From an uncultured beta proteobacterium (lineage in GTDB: Bacteria; Pseudomonadota; Gammaproteobacteria; Burkholderiales; Burkholderiaceae_C), in contig CAIMZI010000098.1 in assembly GCA_903845935.1 (NCBI GenBank), positions 1-61,766 of the forward strand: DNA of 61,766 nt, read 5' to 3'. Under the pieces are notes generated by a model that saw only the letters and a list, made by a program, of their open reading frames with translations, did not search any database and had not been told where the DNA came from. Made by a program: the position numbers and the translations under genes. Positions 29,281-38,570 of the stretch are shown in pieces (position 1 is the first letter of the stretch; every line of letters begins with the position of its first letter).

Positions 29281-30486
29281 ATGATTGATGCCCTGATTTG
29301 CGATGCCATCCGCACACCCATAGGCCGCTACGGCGGCGCGCTGGCCACCATGCGCCCGGACGACCTGGGCGCCGTGCCCCTGAAGGCGCTGATGCAACGC
29401 AACCCCACGGTGGATTGGACGGCATTGGACGACATCCTTTATGGCTGCGCCAACCAGGCCGGTGAAGACAACCGCAATGTGGCGCGCATGTCCGCCCTGC
29501 TGGCCGGCCTGCCGGTGCAGGTGCCCGGTACCACGCTGAACCGTCTGTGCGGTTCGGGCATGGACGCAGTCGGCCTGGCCGCACGCTCCATCAAGTCGGG
29601 CGAGACACAACTGATGATCGCCGGTGGTGTGGAGAGCATGTCGCGCGCACCGTTTGTGATGGGCAAGGCCGAGACCGCCTTCTCGCGCAGCGCCGCCATT
29701 TTTGACACGACGATTGGCTGGCGCTTCGTCAACCCGTTGATGAAATCGCTGCACGGCATTGACTCCATGCCGCAGACCGCCGACAACGTGGCAGCCGACT
29801 TCCAGGTGTCGCGCGCCGATCAGGATGCCTTCGCGGTGCGCTCGCAACAGCGCTGGGCCCAAGCCCACGCGGCCGGTCGTTTTCTGGACGAACTGGTGCC
29901 GGTGGTGATGCCGCGCAAAAAGGGCGACCCGGTCGTCTTTGATACCGACGAACATCCGCGCCCCGAGACCACGCTGGAGATGCTGGCCAAACTCAAGGGC
30001 GTCAACGGCCCGGACCTGTCGGTCACCGCCGGCAATGCCTCGGGGGTGAACGATGGCGCCTGCGCCTTGCTGCTGGCATCCCCCGCAGCCGCTGCACGCT
30101 ATGGCCTGACAGCCAAGGCGCGCGTGCTGGGCATGGCTACTGCCGGTCTGGCGCCGCGCATCATGGGCTTTGGCCCGGCACCGGCCGTGCGCAAGGTGCT
30201 GCAGCAAACCGGCTTGACCCTGGCGCAAATGGATGTGATCGAGCTCAACGAAGCCTTTGCCGCCCAGGGTCTGGCCGTGCTGCGTGATCTGGGTCTGGCC
30301 GATGACGATGCGCGCGTCAACCCGAACGGCGGCGCCATTGCCATGGGCCACCCCCTGGGCATGAGCGGCGCGCGCCTGGTCACCACCGCCCTGTATGAAC
30401 TGAACCGCCGCAATGGCCGCTACGCGCTGTGCACCATGTGCATAGGTGTGGGGCAGGGCATTGCACTGGTCATCGAACGCATTTGA
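29281..30486 (+). CDS. paaJ: 3-oxoadipyl-CoA / 3-oxo-5,6-dehydrosuberyl-CoA thiolase
   Basis: A 401-residue thiolase with nucleophile Cys90 (NRLCGSGMDA), His357 (GHPLGMSGAR) and catalytic Cys387 (CTMCIGVGQG). It performs the two thiolytic cleavages at the end of the pathway, producing acetyl-CoA and finally succinyl-CoA. It resembles PcaF as well; the paa context decides. Starts 11 bases after paaK. Confidence 0.94.
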   Translation: MIDALICDAIRTPIGRYGGALATMRPDDLGAVPLKALMQRNPTVDWTALDDILYGCANQAGEDNRNVARMSALLAGLPVQVPGTTLNRLCGSGMDAVGLAARSIKSGETQLMIAGGVESMSRAPFVMGKAETAFSRSAAIFDTTIGWRFVNPLMKSLHGIDSMPQTADNVAADFQVSRADQDAFAVRSQQRWAQAHAAGRFLDELVPVVMPRKKGDPVVFDTDEHPRPETTLEMLAKLKGVNGPDLSVTAGNASGVNDGACALLLASPAAAARYGLTAKARVLGMATAGLAPRIMGFGPAPAVRKVLQQTGLTLAQMDVIELNEAFAAQGLAVLRDLGLADDDARVNPNGGAIAMGHPLGMSGARLVTTALYELNRRNGRYALCTMCIGVGQGIALVIERI

Positions 30487-30511
30487 TTCCAACCACCCAC
30501 AGGAGACTCCC

Positions 30512-31657
30512 ATGATTGCACGCTTCAAGAAACTCACCACCGCCGCCGCCCTGGTCCTCACCGCCTGCACGGTGTTTGCCGCTGACACGATCAAGATCGG
30601 GTCCGTGCTGTCCGTGACCGGCCCGGCCGGTTATCTGGGCGACCCCGAACTCAAGACCTTGCAGATGATGATCGAAGACATTAACAAAAGGGGCGGTGTG
30701 CTGGGCCGTCCCTTGGAACTGGTTTTTTACGACGATGGCAGCGATGCCAGCAAGGCCAACGGCTTTGGCAAACGCCTGATTGATGACGACAAGGTGGACA
30801 TTCTGGTGGGCGGCACCACCACCGGCGCCACCATGTCCATGGCGCCGCTGGTGGAAAAGGCCGGCATTCCCTTTATCTCGCTGGCCGGCGCCGTGGTCAT
30901 CGTCGAGCCGGTGAAGAAGTTTGTCTTCAAGACCCCGCACACCGACCGCATGGCTGCTGAAAAAGTGTTTGACGATATGAAGAAGCGCGGCATCACCAAG
31001 GTGGCCCTGCTGTCGGAAACCAGCGGCTTTGGACAAAGCGGCCGCAAGGAAACCGAGGGCGTGGCCGGCAAATTCGGCATCACCCTGGTGGCCAACGAAA
31101 CCTATGGCCCCAAGGACACCGACATGGGCCCACAGCTCACCAAGATCCGCAACACCGCCGGTGTGGAGGCCGTGTTCATCTTCGGCCTGGGCCAGGGCCC
31201 GGCGCTGGCCACCAAGGGCTACAAGCAGCTGGGCATCACCTTGCCGCTGTACCACGCACACGGTGTGGCATCTGACGATTTCATCAAGCTGGCAGGCCCT
31301 GCCGCCGAAGGTGTGCGCCTGCCCACCTCTGCCCTGCTGGCACCGGGTAAGCTGGCCGCCAACGACCCGCAGCGAGCGGTGGCTGAAGGGTATACCAAGG
31401 CCTTCATGGCTAAGTACAAGTCCGATGTGTCGGCCTTCGGTGGCTATGCCTATGACGGACTGGGCCTGGCCGTTGATGCGTTCAAACGTGCCGGTTCCAC
31501 CGACAAGGCCCGGGTGCGCGATGCCATCGAAGCCACCAAGGGCTATGTCGGCACTGGTGGCATTTTCAATATGTCGGCCACCGATCACATGGGCCTGGAT
31601 CTGTCGGCCTTTCGCATGTTCGAAATCAAAAACGGCGACTGGGTTCTGTCCAAGTGA
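30512..31657 (+). CDS. Periplasmic binding protein of Liv-type aromatic transporter
   Basis: A 381-residue protein from ATG 30512 with AGGAGA at the right distance; the longer frame from 30446 overlaps paaJ and lacks a signal peptide. The N-terminus is a signal sequence ending LTACTVFAAD, cleavable by signal peptidase I after VFA, with LTAC also a possible lipobox. The rest is a type 1 periplasmic binding fold (KIGSVLSVTGPAGYLGDPE). It completes the livHMGF set 4 kb away in the same operon, so a substrate of this operon, probably phenylacetate, is expected. Confidence 0.92.
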   Translation: MIARFKKLTTAAALVLTACTVFAADTIKIGSVLSVTGPAGYLGDPELKTLQMMIEDINKRGGVLGRPLELVFYDDGSDASKANGFGKRLIDDDKVDILVGGTTTGATMSMAPLVEKAGIPFISLAGAVVIVEPVKKFVFKTPHTDRMAAEKVFDDMKKRGITKVALLSETSGFGQSGRKETEGVAGKFGITLVANETYGPKDTDMGPQLTKIRNTAGVEAVFIFGLGQGPALATKGYKQLGITLPLYHAHGVASDDFIKLAGPAAEGVRLPTSALLAPGKLAANDPQRAVAEGYTKAFMAKYKSDVSAFGGYAYDGLGLAVDAFKRAGSTDKARVRDAIEATKGYVGTGGIFNMSATDHMGLDLSAFRMFEIKNGDWVLSK

Positions 31658-31697
31658 GCACCCTGCGTAAAACCCCTCAGCTACGGAATCAATCCCT

Positions 31698-32711
31698 ATG
31701 TATACCCAATCATTGAACGTGCAGGAAAAGCCGGGCGAGAAGCCCGCAGCCAAGCCGGTATCGCTGGAGAACGCCGAGTCGCAAAAGCGCTTTGATGCGC
31801 GCATCGACGCCGACGGCAAGATCGAGCCGCAGGACTGGATGCCCGAGGCCTACCGCAAAACGCTGTTGCGCCAGATCAGCCAGCATGCCCACAGCGAAAT
31901 CGTCGGCATGCTGCCCGAGGGCAACTGGATCAGCCGCGCGCCCAGCCTCAAGCGCAAGGCGATCCTGATTGCCAAGGTGCAGGACGAGGGCGGCCACGGC
32001 CTGTACCTCTACAGCGCTGCCGAGACCCTGGGACAGGGCCGCGACCAGATGCTGGCCGACCTGCACAGTGGCAAAGCCAAGTACAGCTCCATCTTCAACT
32101 ACCCCACGCTCAACTGGGCCGATGTGGGCGTGGTCGGCTGGCTGGTGGATGGCGCGGCCATCATGAACCAGATCCCGCTGTGCCGCTGCTCCTATGGCCC
32201 CTATGCTCGCGCCATGATCCGCGTCTGCAAGGAGGAATCCTTCCACCAGCGCCAGGGCTATGAAGCCCTGCTGGTGATGATGCAGGGCACAGCCGAGCAG
32301 CGTGCCATGGTGCAGGACGCGGTCAACCGCTTCTGGTGGAAATGCCTGGCCATGTTCGGGCCACCGGATGGCAACAGCCCGCACAGCGCGCAGGCTCTTG
32401 CGTGGGGCATCAAGCGCATCAGCAACGACGACCTGCGCCAGAAGTTCATTGACGCCACCGTGCCGCAGGCGCGCGTGCTGGGCGTGACCCTGCCCGATCC
32501 GGACCTGAAGTGGAACGAAGAGCGCCAGCACTACGACTACGGTCAGATCGACTGGGACGAATTCTGGAGCACGGTGAACGGCAACGGCCCCTGCAACAAG
32601 GAGCGACTTGCGACCCGCGCCAAAGCCCACAACGATGGCCAATGGGTGCGCGACGCCGCCCTGGCCTATGCCCAAAAACACCAAGCCAACACACACAAGG
32701 AAGCAGCATGA
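31698..32711 (+). CDS. paaA: Ring-1,2-phenylacetyl-CoA epoxidase catalytic subunit
   Basis: A 337-residue di-iron protein. The ligand motifs [10 protein letters not shown] and [10 protein letters not shown] (Glu-x2-His pairs) are visible, as is the CoA-binding Lys/Arg-rich region [14 protein letters not shown]. With PaaB, C, D and E it inserts one oxygen atom into the aromatic ring of phenylacetyl-CoA. It overlaps paaB as ATGA. Confidence 0.96.
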   Translation: MYTQSLNVQEKPGEKPAAKPVSLENAESQKRFDARIDADGKIEPQDWMPEAYRKTLLRQISQHAHSEIVGMLPEGNWISRAPSLKRKAILIAKVQDEGGHGLYLYSAAETLGQGRDQMLADLHSGKAKYSSIFNYPTLNWADVGVVGWLVDGAAIMNQIPLCRCSYGPYARAMIRVCKEESFHQRQGYEALLVMMQGTAEQRAMVQDAVNRFWWKCLAMFGPPDGNSPHSAQALAWGIKRISNDDLRQKFIDATVPQARVLGVTLPDPDLKWNEERQHYDYGQIDWDEFWSTVNGNGPCNKERLATRAKAHNDGQWVRDAALAYAQKHQANTHKEAA

Positions 32712-33091
32712 GCACCACCGATATGAGCCGCGCCGGGCCGTCCCAAGCGGCGAACGCCCCCTCGGGGGGCAGCAACCCACCCGCAGTGGGGGAGCGTGGG
32801 GGCCTATCTCTTAAAGACTGGCCCCTCTGGGAAGTTTTCGTTCGCAGCAAACAGGGCCTGGAGCACAAGCACTGCGGCAGCCTGCACGCGAGTGACGCGC
32901 AGCACGCCCTGCAAATGGCGCGCGATGTCTACACCCGCCGCCAGGAAGGTGTGAGCATCTGGGTGGTGCCCTCCAAGTCCATCACCGCCAGCGCACCCGA
33001 AGACAAGGACGCGCTATTCGAGCCGGCCGCCGACAAGATCTACCGCCACCCGACCTTCTACGACATCCCTGAAGAAGTGGGGCACATGTAA
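32708..33091 (+). CDS. paaB: Phenylacetyl-CoA epoxidase subunit PaaB with repeat-derived N-terminus
   Basis: A 127-residue protein. The conserved PaaB core (about 95 residues) starts at [20 protein letters not shown], near residue 39, and ends with [10 protein letters not shown]. Residues 7-33 (reading [16 protein letters not shown] in the middle) are low-complexity and are encoded by a dispersed 81-bp repeat at 32727-32807 that recurs in paaC. The ATG overlaps the paaA stop and no alternative start with a ribosome site lies between the repeat and the core, so the extension is probably translated. PaaB bridges PaaAC complexes. Confidence 0.93.
   Translation: MSTTDMSRAGPSQAANAPSGGSNPPAVGERGGLSLKDWPLWEVFVRSKQGLEHKHCGSLHASDAQHALQMARDVYTRRQEGVSIWVVPSKSITASAPEDKDALFEPAADKIYRHPTFYDIPEEVGHM
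32727..32807 (+). repeat. Dispersed GC-rich repeat, copy 1 (inside paaB)
   Basis: An 81-bp element starting GCCGCGCCGGGCCG, with a central CGCCCCCTCGGGGGGCAG palindrome and a TGGGGGAGCGTGGGGGC tail. About 85-90% identical to copy 2 at 33112-33192, with one base inserted near the front and one deleted near the end, so the middle reading frame is the same. It resembles the short palindromic elements common near gene starts in Comamonadaceae genomes. Confidence 0.85.
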
Positions 33092-33957
33092 TGACTACCA
33101 AGACTACGAGCGCCGCGCCGGGCCGCCCCCAGCAAGCGAACGCCCCCTTGGGGGGCAGCGAACCACACGCAGTGGGGAGCGTGGGGGCTTATTACCTGCA
33201 TCTGGCAGACAACGCCCTGATCCTGGGCCAGCGCAATGCGGAGTGGTGTGGCCACGGCCCGATTCTGGAAGAAGACCTGGCCCTGGCCAACAACAGCCTG
33301 GACCTGATCGGCCAGGCCCGCTTGCTGTACCAGCATGTGGCCACCATCCGAAAAGACGGCAAGAGCAGCGAAGACTTGCTGGCCTACTTCCGTGACGTGC
33401 CGGACTTCAAGAACTACACGCTGCTGGAACTACCGCATGGCACCGCCCTGTTGCCGACATCGCGTGGCGACCGCGACTATGCCGTCACCATGGCACGCAA
33501 CTTTTTGTACAGCGCGCTGATGGTGCAGGTCTGGGGCGCACTGGCGGCCTCCACCGATGCGCAACTGGCTGCCATTGCCGCCAAGTCGCTGAAGGAAGTG
33601 CAATACCACCTGCGCCACGCGCACGACTGGGTGCTGCGTTTGGGTGATGGCACGGACGCATCGCACGCGCGCATGCAGGCCGCGTTTGATTACCTGATGC
33701 CGTTTACGCAGGAGTTCTGGACGACGAGTGCCATGGAAACTGCCGCCGTCAAAACCGGTGCCGGTGTCGATGTGACGGCGTTCAAGACCGAGTGGGAAGC
33801 CATGGTCAGCGACACGCTGCAGGCCGCCACCCTGAAGGTGCCGGCCAGCAGCGGCTTTGTCACCACTGGCAAGCACGGCGTGCACTCCGAGCACCTGGGC
33901 TTTGTGCTGGCAGAAATGCAAAGCCTGGCACGCGCCCACCCCGAGGCCGTCTGGTAG
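33091..33957 (+). CDS. paaC: Phenylacetyl-CoA epoxidase subunit PaaC with repeat-derived N-terminus
   Basis: A 288-residue protein whose ATG shares one base with the paaB stop (TAATG). The conserved PaaC sequence begins at YYLHLADNALILGQRNAEW near residue 33; the preceding ~27 residues (reading RPQQANAPLGGSEPHAVG) come from the same repeat as in paaB. PaaC is the structural, catalytically inactive partner of PaaA. Length without the extension (~256) fits the family. GTG at 33181 is a possible internal start but lacks proper ribosome-site spacing. Confidence 0.94.
   Translation: MTTKTTSAAPGRPQQANAPLGGSEPHAVGSVGAYYLHLADNALILGQRNAEWCGHGPILEEDLALANNSLDLIGQARLLYQHVATIRKDGKSSEDLLAYFRDVPDFKNYTLLELPHGTALLPTSRGDRDYAVTMARNFLYSALMVQVWGALAASTDAQLAAIAAKSLKEVQYHLRHAHDWVLRLGDGTDASHARMQAAFDYLMPFTQEFWTTSAMETAAVKTGAGVDVTAFKTEWEAMVSDTLQAATLKVPASSGFVTTGKHGVHSEHLGFVLAEMQSLARAHPEAVW
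33112..33192 (+). repeat. Dispersed GC-rich repeat, copy 2 (inside paaC)
   Basis: The second 81-bp copy, beginning GCCGCGCCGGGCCG, with central CGCCCCCTTGGGGGGCAG and ending GAGCGTGGGGGCTTAT. Same orientation and same central frame as copy 1, 385 bases upstream. Both begin about 20 bases after the start codon of their host gene. Confidence 0.85.
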
Positions 33958-33962
33958 TCACC

Positions 33963-34574
33963 ATGTCCTTCGATGCCCCCTCCCGCACGGTGCCACCCGG
34001 CGTGTTGCAAGGTTTACCGGATGGCCCGCTGGCGCAAAGCCAGGAGGCCGATGCGCACCACGCCATCTGGGAGTTGCTGGAGGCAGTGACCGACCCGGAA
34101 ATCCCGGTGGTGAACCTGCGCGAGATGGGCATTCTGCGGGCCGTGCGCTTTGGCGCGCAGGGGCTGGAGGTGGTGATCACCCCCACCTACAGCGGCTGCC
34201 CGGCGATGGGCCAAATGGAGGACGATGTGGCCAACGCGCTGTCGCAAGCCGGTGTGGCCGCACGCGTGGTCACGCAACTGGCCCCCGCCTGGTCCACCGA
34301 CTGGATGACGCCCGAGGGGCGCGACAAGCTGCGCGCCTACGGCATTGCCCCGCCCGTCAAGAGCGCCTGCGCTGCGGCTGCCGGCGCCCAGGTGGTGTCC
34401 TTTGCCAACCGCAAATTTGCAGGCAGAGGCCTGGCCCCGCAGGAAACCGTGGCCTGCCCGCAATGCGGCTCCGACAACACCACCGAGATTTCGCACTTCG
34501 GCTCCACGGCCTGCAAGGCCCTGTACCGCTGCCTGAAGTGCATGGAACCGTTTGATTACTTCAAACCCTATTGA
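33963..34574 (+). CDS. paaD: Phenylacetyl-CoA epoxidase maturation subunit PaaD
   Basis: A 203-residue protein from ATG 33963, 5 bases after paaC. The MIP18/DUF59 domain (about 35-110: TDPEIPVVNLREMGILR, then TPTYSGCPAMG) is followed by a C-terminal zinc-finger-like region with CPQCGS and CLKCMEPFDYFKPY. PaaD is thought to help assemble iron centres of the epoxidase. The length is somewhat above the usual ~165 because of an N-terminal extension of about 25 residues. Confidence 0.93.
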   Translation: MSFDAPSRTVPPGVLQGLPDGPLAQSQEADAHHAIWELLEAVTDPEIPVVNLREMGILRAVRFGAQGLEVVITPTYSGCPAMGQMEDDVANALSQAGVAARVVTQLAPAWSTDWMTPEGRDKLRAYGIAPPVKSACAAAAGAQVVSFANRKFAGRGLAPQETVACPQCGSDNTTEISHFGSTACKALYRCLKCMEPFDYFKPY

Positions 34575-34610
34575 TCCCATTCCGCCAACCCCATTCCTAC
34601 CCGCACCACC

Positions 34611-35714
34611 ATGACTGCATCTTCCCGTTTTCACGATCTGCGCATTGCCCGGATCAGCCCCGAGGCGGCTGGCTCGGTCGCCATTGCCTTCAACGTGCCC
34701 GACGATCTGCTCGCGCGCTTTGACTTCCAGCCCGGCCAGTACCTGACCTTGCGCAGCCAGATCAACGGTGCCGACGTGCGGCGCAGCTATTCCATCTGCT
34801 CCACCCACAGCCACCTCAAGCGCCGGCGCGAACTGGTGGTGGGCATCCGCCCGATGGAGGGCGGGGTGTTTTCCAACTGGGCCGCCCACAGCCTGAAGGC
34901 CGGCGACACCCTGTCGGTGATGCCGCCCGAAGGCCGCTTTGTCTCCAAGCGCCCGCGTGCCCTGCACCGCGTGGCCTTTGCGGCAGGCTCCGGCATCACG
35001 CCGATTTTGTCCATCATGGCCAGCACGCTGGAAGACCAGCCGGAGTCCAAGTTCACCCTGGTCTATGGCAACCGCAGCATGAACTCGGTGATGTTCAACG
35101 AAGCGCTGCAGGACCTGAAAGACCGCTTCGCCGACCGCCTCACACTCATCCACATCCTCTCGCGCCAGGCGCAAGAGGTGGACCTGCTGCAAGGCCGCAT
35201 CGACGCCGCCAAGGTGCAACACATCATCGACACCTTGCTGCCCGTGGCCAGCATGGACGAGGTGTTTATCTGCGGCCCCGAGGTGATGATTGAAGTGACC
35301 GAAAAGGCCCTGCTGGCGGCCGGCGTGCCGGCCAAGCAAATCCACACCGAGCGCTTCACCTCGCCGCTGCTGGAGACACTGACACCCGAGGCGCGCCAGG
35401 CGGCGGTTGCCAACCTCAAGCTGCCCGCCGGTGGCCAGGTCGCGCTCACCGTGGTGCTGGACGGCAAAGCGCACGCCCTGCACATGAACCCCGACGAGCA
35501 TGTGCTGGACGTGGCCATGGCAGCCGGGCTGGACCTGCCGTTTTCCTGCAAGGGCGGCGTCTGCGCCACCTGCCGCTGCAAGGTCATGACCGGCAGCGTG
35601 GCCATGGACAAAAACTACGGCCTGGAAGCCTGGGAGACCGACAAGGGCTTTGTGCTCTCCTGCCAGTCGCGCCCCACTTCCGAGGCCGTGACCATCAGCT
35701 TCGACGAACGTTAA
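34611..35714 (+). CDS. paaE: Phenylacetyl-CoA epoxidase reductase subunit
   Basis: A 367-residue class IA-like reductase. The FAD-binding barrel (about 1-105, RRSYSICSTHS), NAD-binding domain (about 110-240, AAGSGITPILSIM) and C-terminal plant-type 2Fe-2S ferredoxin (about 270-360) are present; the cluster ligands are CKGGVCATCRC and LSCQ. It transfers electrons from NADPH to the PaaA di-iron site. Follows paaD by 36 bases. Confidence 0.95.
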   Translation: MTASSRFHDLRIARISPEAAGSVAIAFNVPDDLLARFDFQPGQYLTLRSQINGADVRRSYSICSTHSHLKRRRELVVGIRPMEGGVFSNWAAHSLKAGDTLSVMPPEGRFVSKRPRALHRVAFAAGSGITPILSIMASTLEDQPESKFTLVYGNRSMNSVMFNEALQDLKDRFADRLTLIHILSRQAQEVDLLQGRIDAAKVQHIIDTLLPVASMDEVFICGPEVMIEVTEKALLAAGVPAKQIHTERFTSPLLETLTPEARQAAVANLKLPAGGQVALTVVLDGKAHALHMNPDEHVLDVAMAAGLDLPFSCKGGVCATCRCKVMTGSVAMDKNYGLEAWETDKGFVLSCQSRPTSEAVTISFDER

Positions 35715-35728
35715 TTTTTAGACACACC

Positions 35729-37768
35729 ATGACCCAGATTCTTCAAAGCTATATCGCCGGCCGCTGGCAGGGCACGCAATCCGGCAGCGCCTTGCGCAGC
35801 GCCGTCAACGGCGCCACCGTGGCCCACACCCATGCCGACGCACTCGACTTTGGCGAGGCCGTGGAGCACGCGCGCCGCAAGGGCCTGCCCGCCCTGATGG
35901 CCATGGATTTCCAGGAGCGCGCCCTGCGCCTCAAGGCCCTGGCCAAGTACCTGCTGGAGCACAAGGAGCAGCTTTACGCCGTGTCGGCCCACACCGGCGC
36001 CACCAAGGTGGACAGCTGGATTGATATCGACGGCGGCGCCGGTACTTTGTTTGCCTACGCCTCGATTGGCAGCAACGAGTTGCCTTCGGGCAACCTGGTG
36101 CATGAAGGCCCCGCGTTTGCCATCGGCAAAAAAGGCGGCTTCTCCGGCACCCATGTGCTGGTGCCCCGTGGCGGCCTGGCCGTGCACATCAACGCCTTCA
36201 ATTTTCCGGTGTGGGGTCTGTTGGAAAAGTTTGCACCCAGCTTTCTGGCGGGCATGCCCTGCATCGGCAAACCGGCCAGCGCCACCAGCTACCTGACCGA
36301 AGCCGCCATGCGTTTGATCGTGCAATCGGGCATCCTGCCCGAGGGCAGTCTGCAGCTGGTCATTGGCGGCACCGGTGATTTGTTGGGCCGTTTGAATGGT
36401 GCTGACGTGGTGACCTTCACCGGTTCGGCCGACACGGCTTCGCGCTTGCGCGTGCACCCGAATCTGATTGCCAACTCGGTGCCCTTCAACGCCGAAGCCG
36501 ACTCGCTCAACTGCGCCATCCTCGGCCCGGACGTCACGCCCGACGACGAAGAGTTCGGCTTGTTTGTGAAGGAAGTGGCGCGCGAGATGACGGTCAAGGC
36601 CGGCCAAAAGTGCACCGCCATCCGCCGCGCCATCGTGCCCGCCAAATGGCTGGATGCCGTGTGCGAACAAGTGGCCGCACGCCTGGCCAAGACCACCGTG
36701 GGCGACCCCGCAGACGAGCGCGTACGCATGGGCCCACTGGCCTCGCACGCGCAGCAGGCCGACGTGGCCGAGCGCATTGCGCTCTTGCGCCGGGATGCCG
36801 AGCTGGTGTACGCCGGCAAGGAAGACTGGATTGGCGAAGGCACTGCCCAAGGCGCCTTCTGCGCCCCCACGCTGCTGGCCTGCCGCAAGCCCATGGACGT
36901 GGACTCGGTGCACACCATCGAAGCCTTCGGCCCGGTCAGCACCGTCATGGCCTATGAAGACCTGGACCAGGCGTTGGCCTTGGCCGCACGCGGCCAGGGC
37001 AGCCTGGTCGCCACGCTGGTGACGCACGACAGCGCAGTGGCTGCCAAAGCCATCCCCGCCATGGCCGCCTGGCATGGCCGCCTGCACATTCTCGACCGCG
37101 AATCGGCAGTCGAATCCAGCGGCCACGGCTCACCCCTGCCCACGCTCAAACACGGCGGCCCGGGCCGCGCCGGTGGTGGTGAAGAACTGGGCGGTCTGCG
37201 GGCCGTAAAGCACTACCTGCAACGCGCCGCCGTGCAAGGCTCGCCCACCATGCTGGCAGCCGTCACCGGCGAGCATGTGCGCGGTGCCAAGGTCAACGAC
37301 ACGGTGGTGCATCCGTTCCGCAGTTACTTCGAAGATCTGAAAATTGGCGACTCGCTGCTGACGCATCGCCGCACCGTGGGCGAGGCCGACATCGTGGCCT
37401 TCGGTGGCATCTCGGGCGACTACTTCTACATGCACTTTGACGAAGTGGCGGCCAAGGATTCACCGTTTGGCAAGCGCATTGCGCACGGCTACTTTGTGTT
37501 GTCGGCAGCGGCCGGTTTGTTTGTGTCACCCGCACCGGGACCGGTGCTGGCCAACTATGGTCTGGACACGCTGCGCTTTGTCAAACCGGTGGGTATTGGC
37601 GACACCATCCAGGCACGCCTGACGGCCAAGCGCAAGATCGACCGTAACAAGGTGGACGCCAAGGGTGTGGGCCAGGGCGTGGTGGCGTGGGATGTGGAAG
37701 TGACCAACCAGCTTGGCGAGTTGGTGGCGAGTTATGACATCCTGACTTTGGTGGCCAAGCGGACCTAA
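35729..37768 (+). CDS. paaZ: Bifunctional oxepin-CoA hydrolase / semialdehyde dehydrogenase
   Basis: A 679-residue fusion. The N-terminal aldehyde dehydrogenase (about 1-520) has catalytic Cys295 ([10 protein letters not shown]) and NAD-site [10 protein letters not shown]; the C-terminal MaoC-type (R)-hydratase domain (about 535-679) contains [15 protein letters not shown]. PaaZ opens the oxepin ring and oxidises the aldehyde formed. Length and domain order are those of E. coli PaaZ. It follows paaE by 14 bases. Confidence 0.96.
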   Translation: MTQILQSYIAGRWQGTQSGSALRSAVNGATVAHTHADALDFGEAVEHARRKGLPALMAMDFQERALRLKALAKYLLEHKEQLYAVSAHTGATKVDSWIDIDGGAGTLFAYASIGSNELPSGNLVHEGPAFAIGKKGGFSGTHVLVPRGGLAVHINAFNFPVWGLLEKFAPSFLAGMPCIGKPASATSYLTEAAMRLIVQSGILPEGSLQLVIGGTGDLLGRLNGADVVTFTGSADTASRLRVHPNLIANSVPFNAEADSLNCAILGPDVTPDDEEFGLFVKEVAREMTVKAGQKCTAIRRAIVPAKWLDAVCEQVAARLAKTTVGDPADERVRMGPLASHAQQADVAERIALLRRDAELVYAGKEDWIGEGTAQGAFCAPTLLACRKPMDVDSVHTIEAFGPVSTVMAYEDLDQALALAARGQGSLVATLVTHDSAVAAKAIPAMAAWHGRLHILDRESAVESSGHGSPLPTLKHGGPGRAGGGEELGGLRAVKHYLQRAAVQGSPTMLAAVTGEHVRGAKVNDTVVHPFRSYFEDLKIGDSLLTHRRTVGEADIVAFGGISGDYFYMHFDEVAAKDSPFGKRIAHGYFVLSAAAGLFVSPAPGPVLANYGLDTLRFVKPVGIGDTIQARLTAKRKIDRNKVDAKGVGQGVVAWDVEVTNQLGELVASYDILTLVAKRT

Positions 37769-37773
37769 GTCAC

Positions 37774-38376
37774 ATGCCTTGCTATTCCATTGAAGGGGTC
37801 ATCCCCGTGGTGCACCCCAGCGCCTATGTCCATCCCACCGCCGTGCTGATCGGCGATGTCCACATCGGCCCCAACTGCTATGTGGGGCCGAATGCCAGCC
37901 TGCGCGGCGACTTCGGTCGCATCGTGCTGCTGGCGGGCGCCAATGTGCAGGACAACTGCGTCATGCACGGCTTTCCACAACAGGACACGCTGGTCGAAGA
38001 AAACGGCCACATCGGCCACGGCGCCGTACTGCACAGCTGCACCGTGAAGCGCGACGCCCTGGTGGGCATGAACGCGGTGGTCATGGACGAGGCAGTAGTG
38101 GGCGAGCGCGCTATGGTGGCCGCCTGCGCCTTTGTGCCGGCCGGTATGAAGATCGCCGAGCAAACCCTGGTGGCGGGCGTGCCCGCGAAGGTCATTCGTT
38201 TACTGAAAGACGAAGAAATTGACTGGAAGCGCATTGGCACCGAGACCTACCAGGATCTCACCCGGCGCTGTTTAGCGACACTCACCGAGGTGCAGCCGCT
38301 GGCGCAAGCCGAAGCCAATCGGCTATCGGTACAGGCACCTCAGGTGAAGTCCTTGATCGCAAGTAAACGCGATTAG
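37774..38376 (+). CDS. paaY: PaaY, gamma-carbonic-anhydrase-like thioesterase
   Basis: A 200-residue left-handed beta-helix protein with hexapeptide repeats ([20 protein letters not shown], then [11 protein letters not shown]). It retains the trimer-interface metal His residues expected of gamma-carbonic anhydrases (MHGF, HIGHGA). PaaY is reported to act as a thioesterase clearing inhibitory CoA adducts. Last gene of the paa operon, 5 bases after paaZ. Confidence 0.92.
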   Translation: MPCYSIEGVIPVVHPSAYVHPTAVLIGDVHIGPNCYVGPNASLRGDFGRIVLLAGANVQDNCVMHGFPQQDTLVEENGHIGHGAVLHSCTVKRDALVGMNAVVMDEAVVGERAMVAACAFVPAGMKIAEQTLVAGVPAKVIRLLKDEEIDWKRIGTETYQDLTRRCLATLTEVQPLAQAEANRLSVQAPQVKSLIASKRD

Positions 38377-38532
38377 TCCCGGTATCTGATGTAGGCCCTG
38401 GGAGACCTCAAGCTGCGTTAAAGCTTTGGACGGTACCCATCGCCGCCGTTGGCGCTCGATGCACCTTACCTCGGCGCTATGCCCCTTGCGCTGCATCAAG
38501 ATATCGAAGGTTCTGCACATCTATTTTTCAAA

Positions 38533-38556
38533 TTTCAGAAAATACTGAAAATTCAG
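38533..38556 (+). promoter_or_regulatory. Overlapping palindromes upstream of GbsR/MarR gene
   Basis: TTTCAG-N6-CTGAAA (38533-38550) shares its right half with CTGAAAATTCAG (38545-38556), giving three CTGAA-type half-sites within 24 bases. They sit 15 bases before the regulator ATG in an A/T-rich stretch, a typical autoregulatory position. The other ~150 bases of this gap show nothing recognisable. Confidence 0.5.
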
Positions 38557-38570
38557 AAAGATAGAAAATC

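Noticed and set aside
27902..31819. Long minus-strand frames opposite paaK, paaJ and the binding-protein gene
   Set aside because: Each follows the antisense of a well-identified gene and has no recognisable domain.
34014..37126. Minus-strand frames of 471-495 codons opposite paaD-paaE and paaZ
   Set aside because: Antisense shadows of conserved genes.
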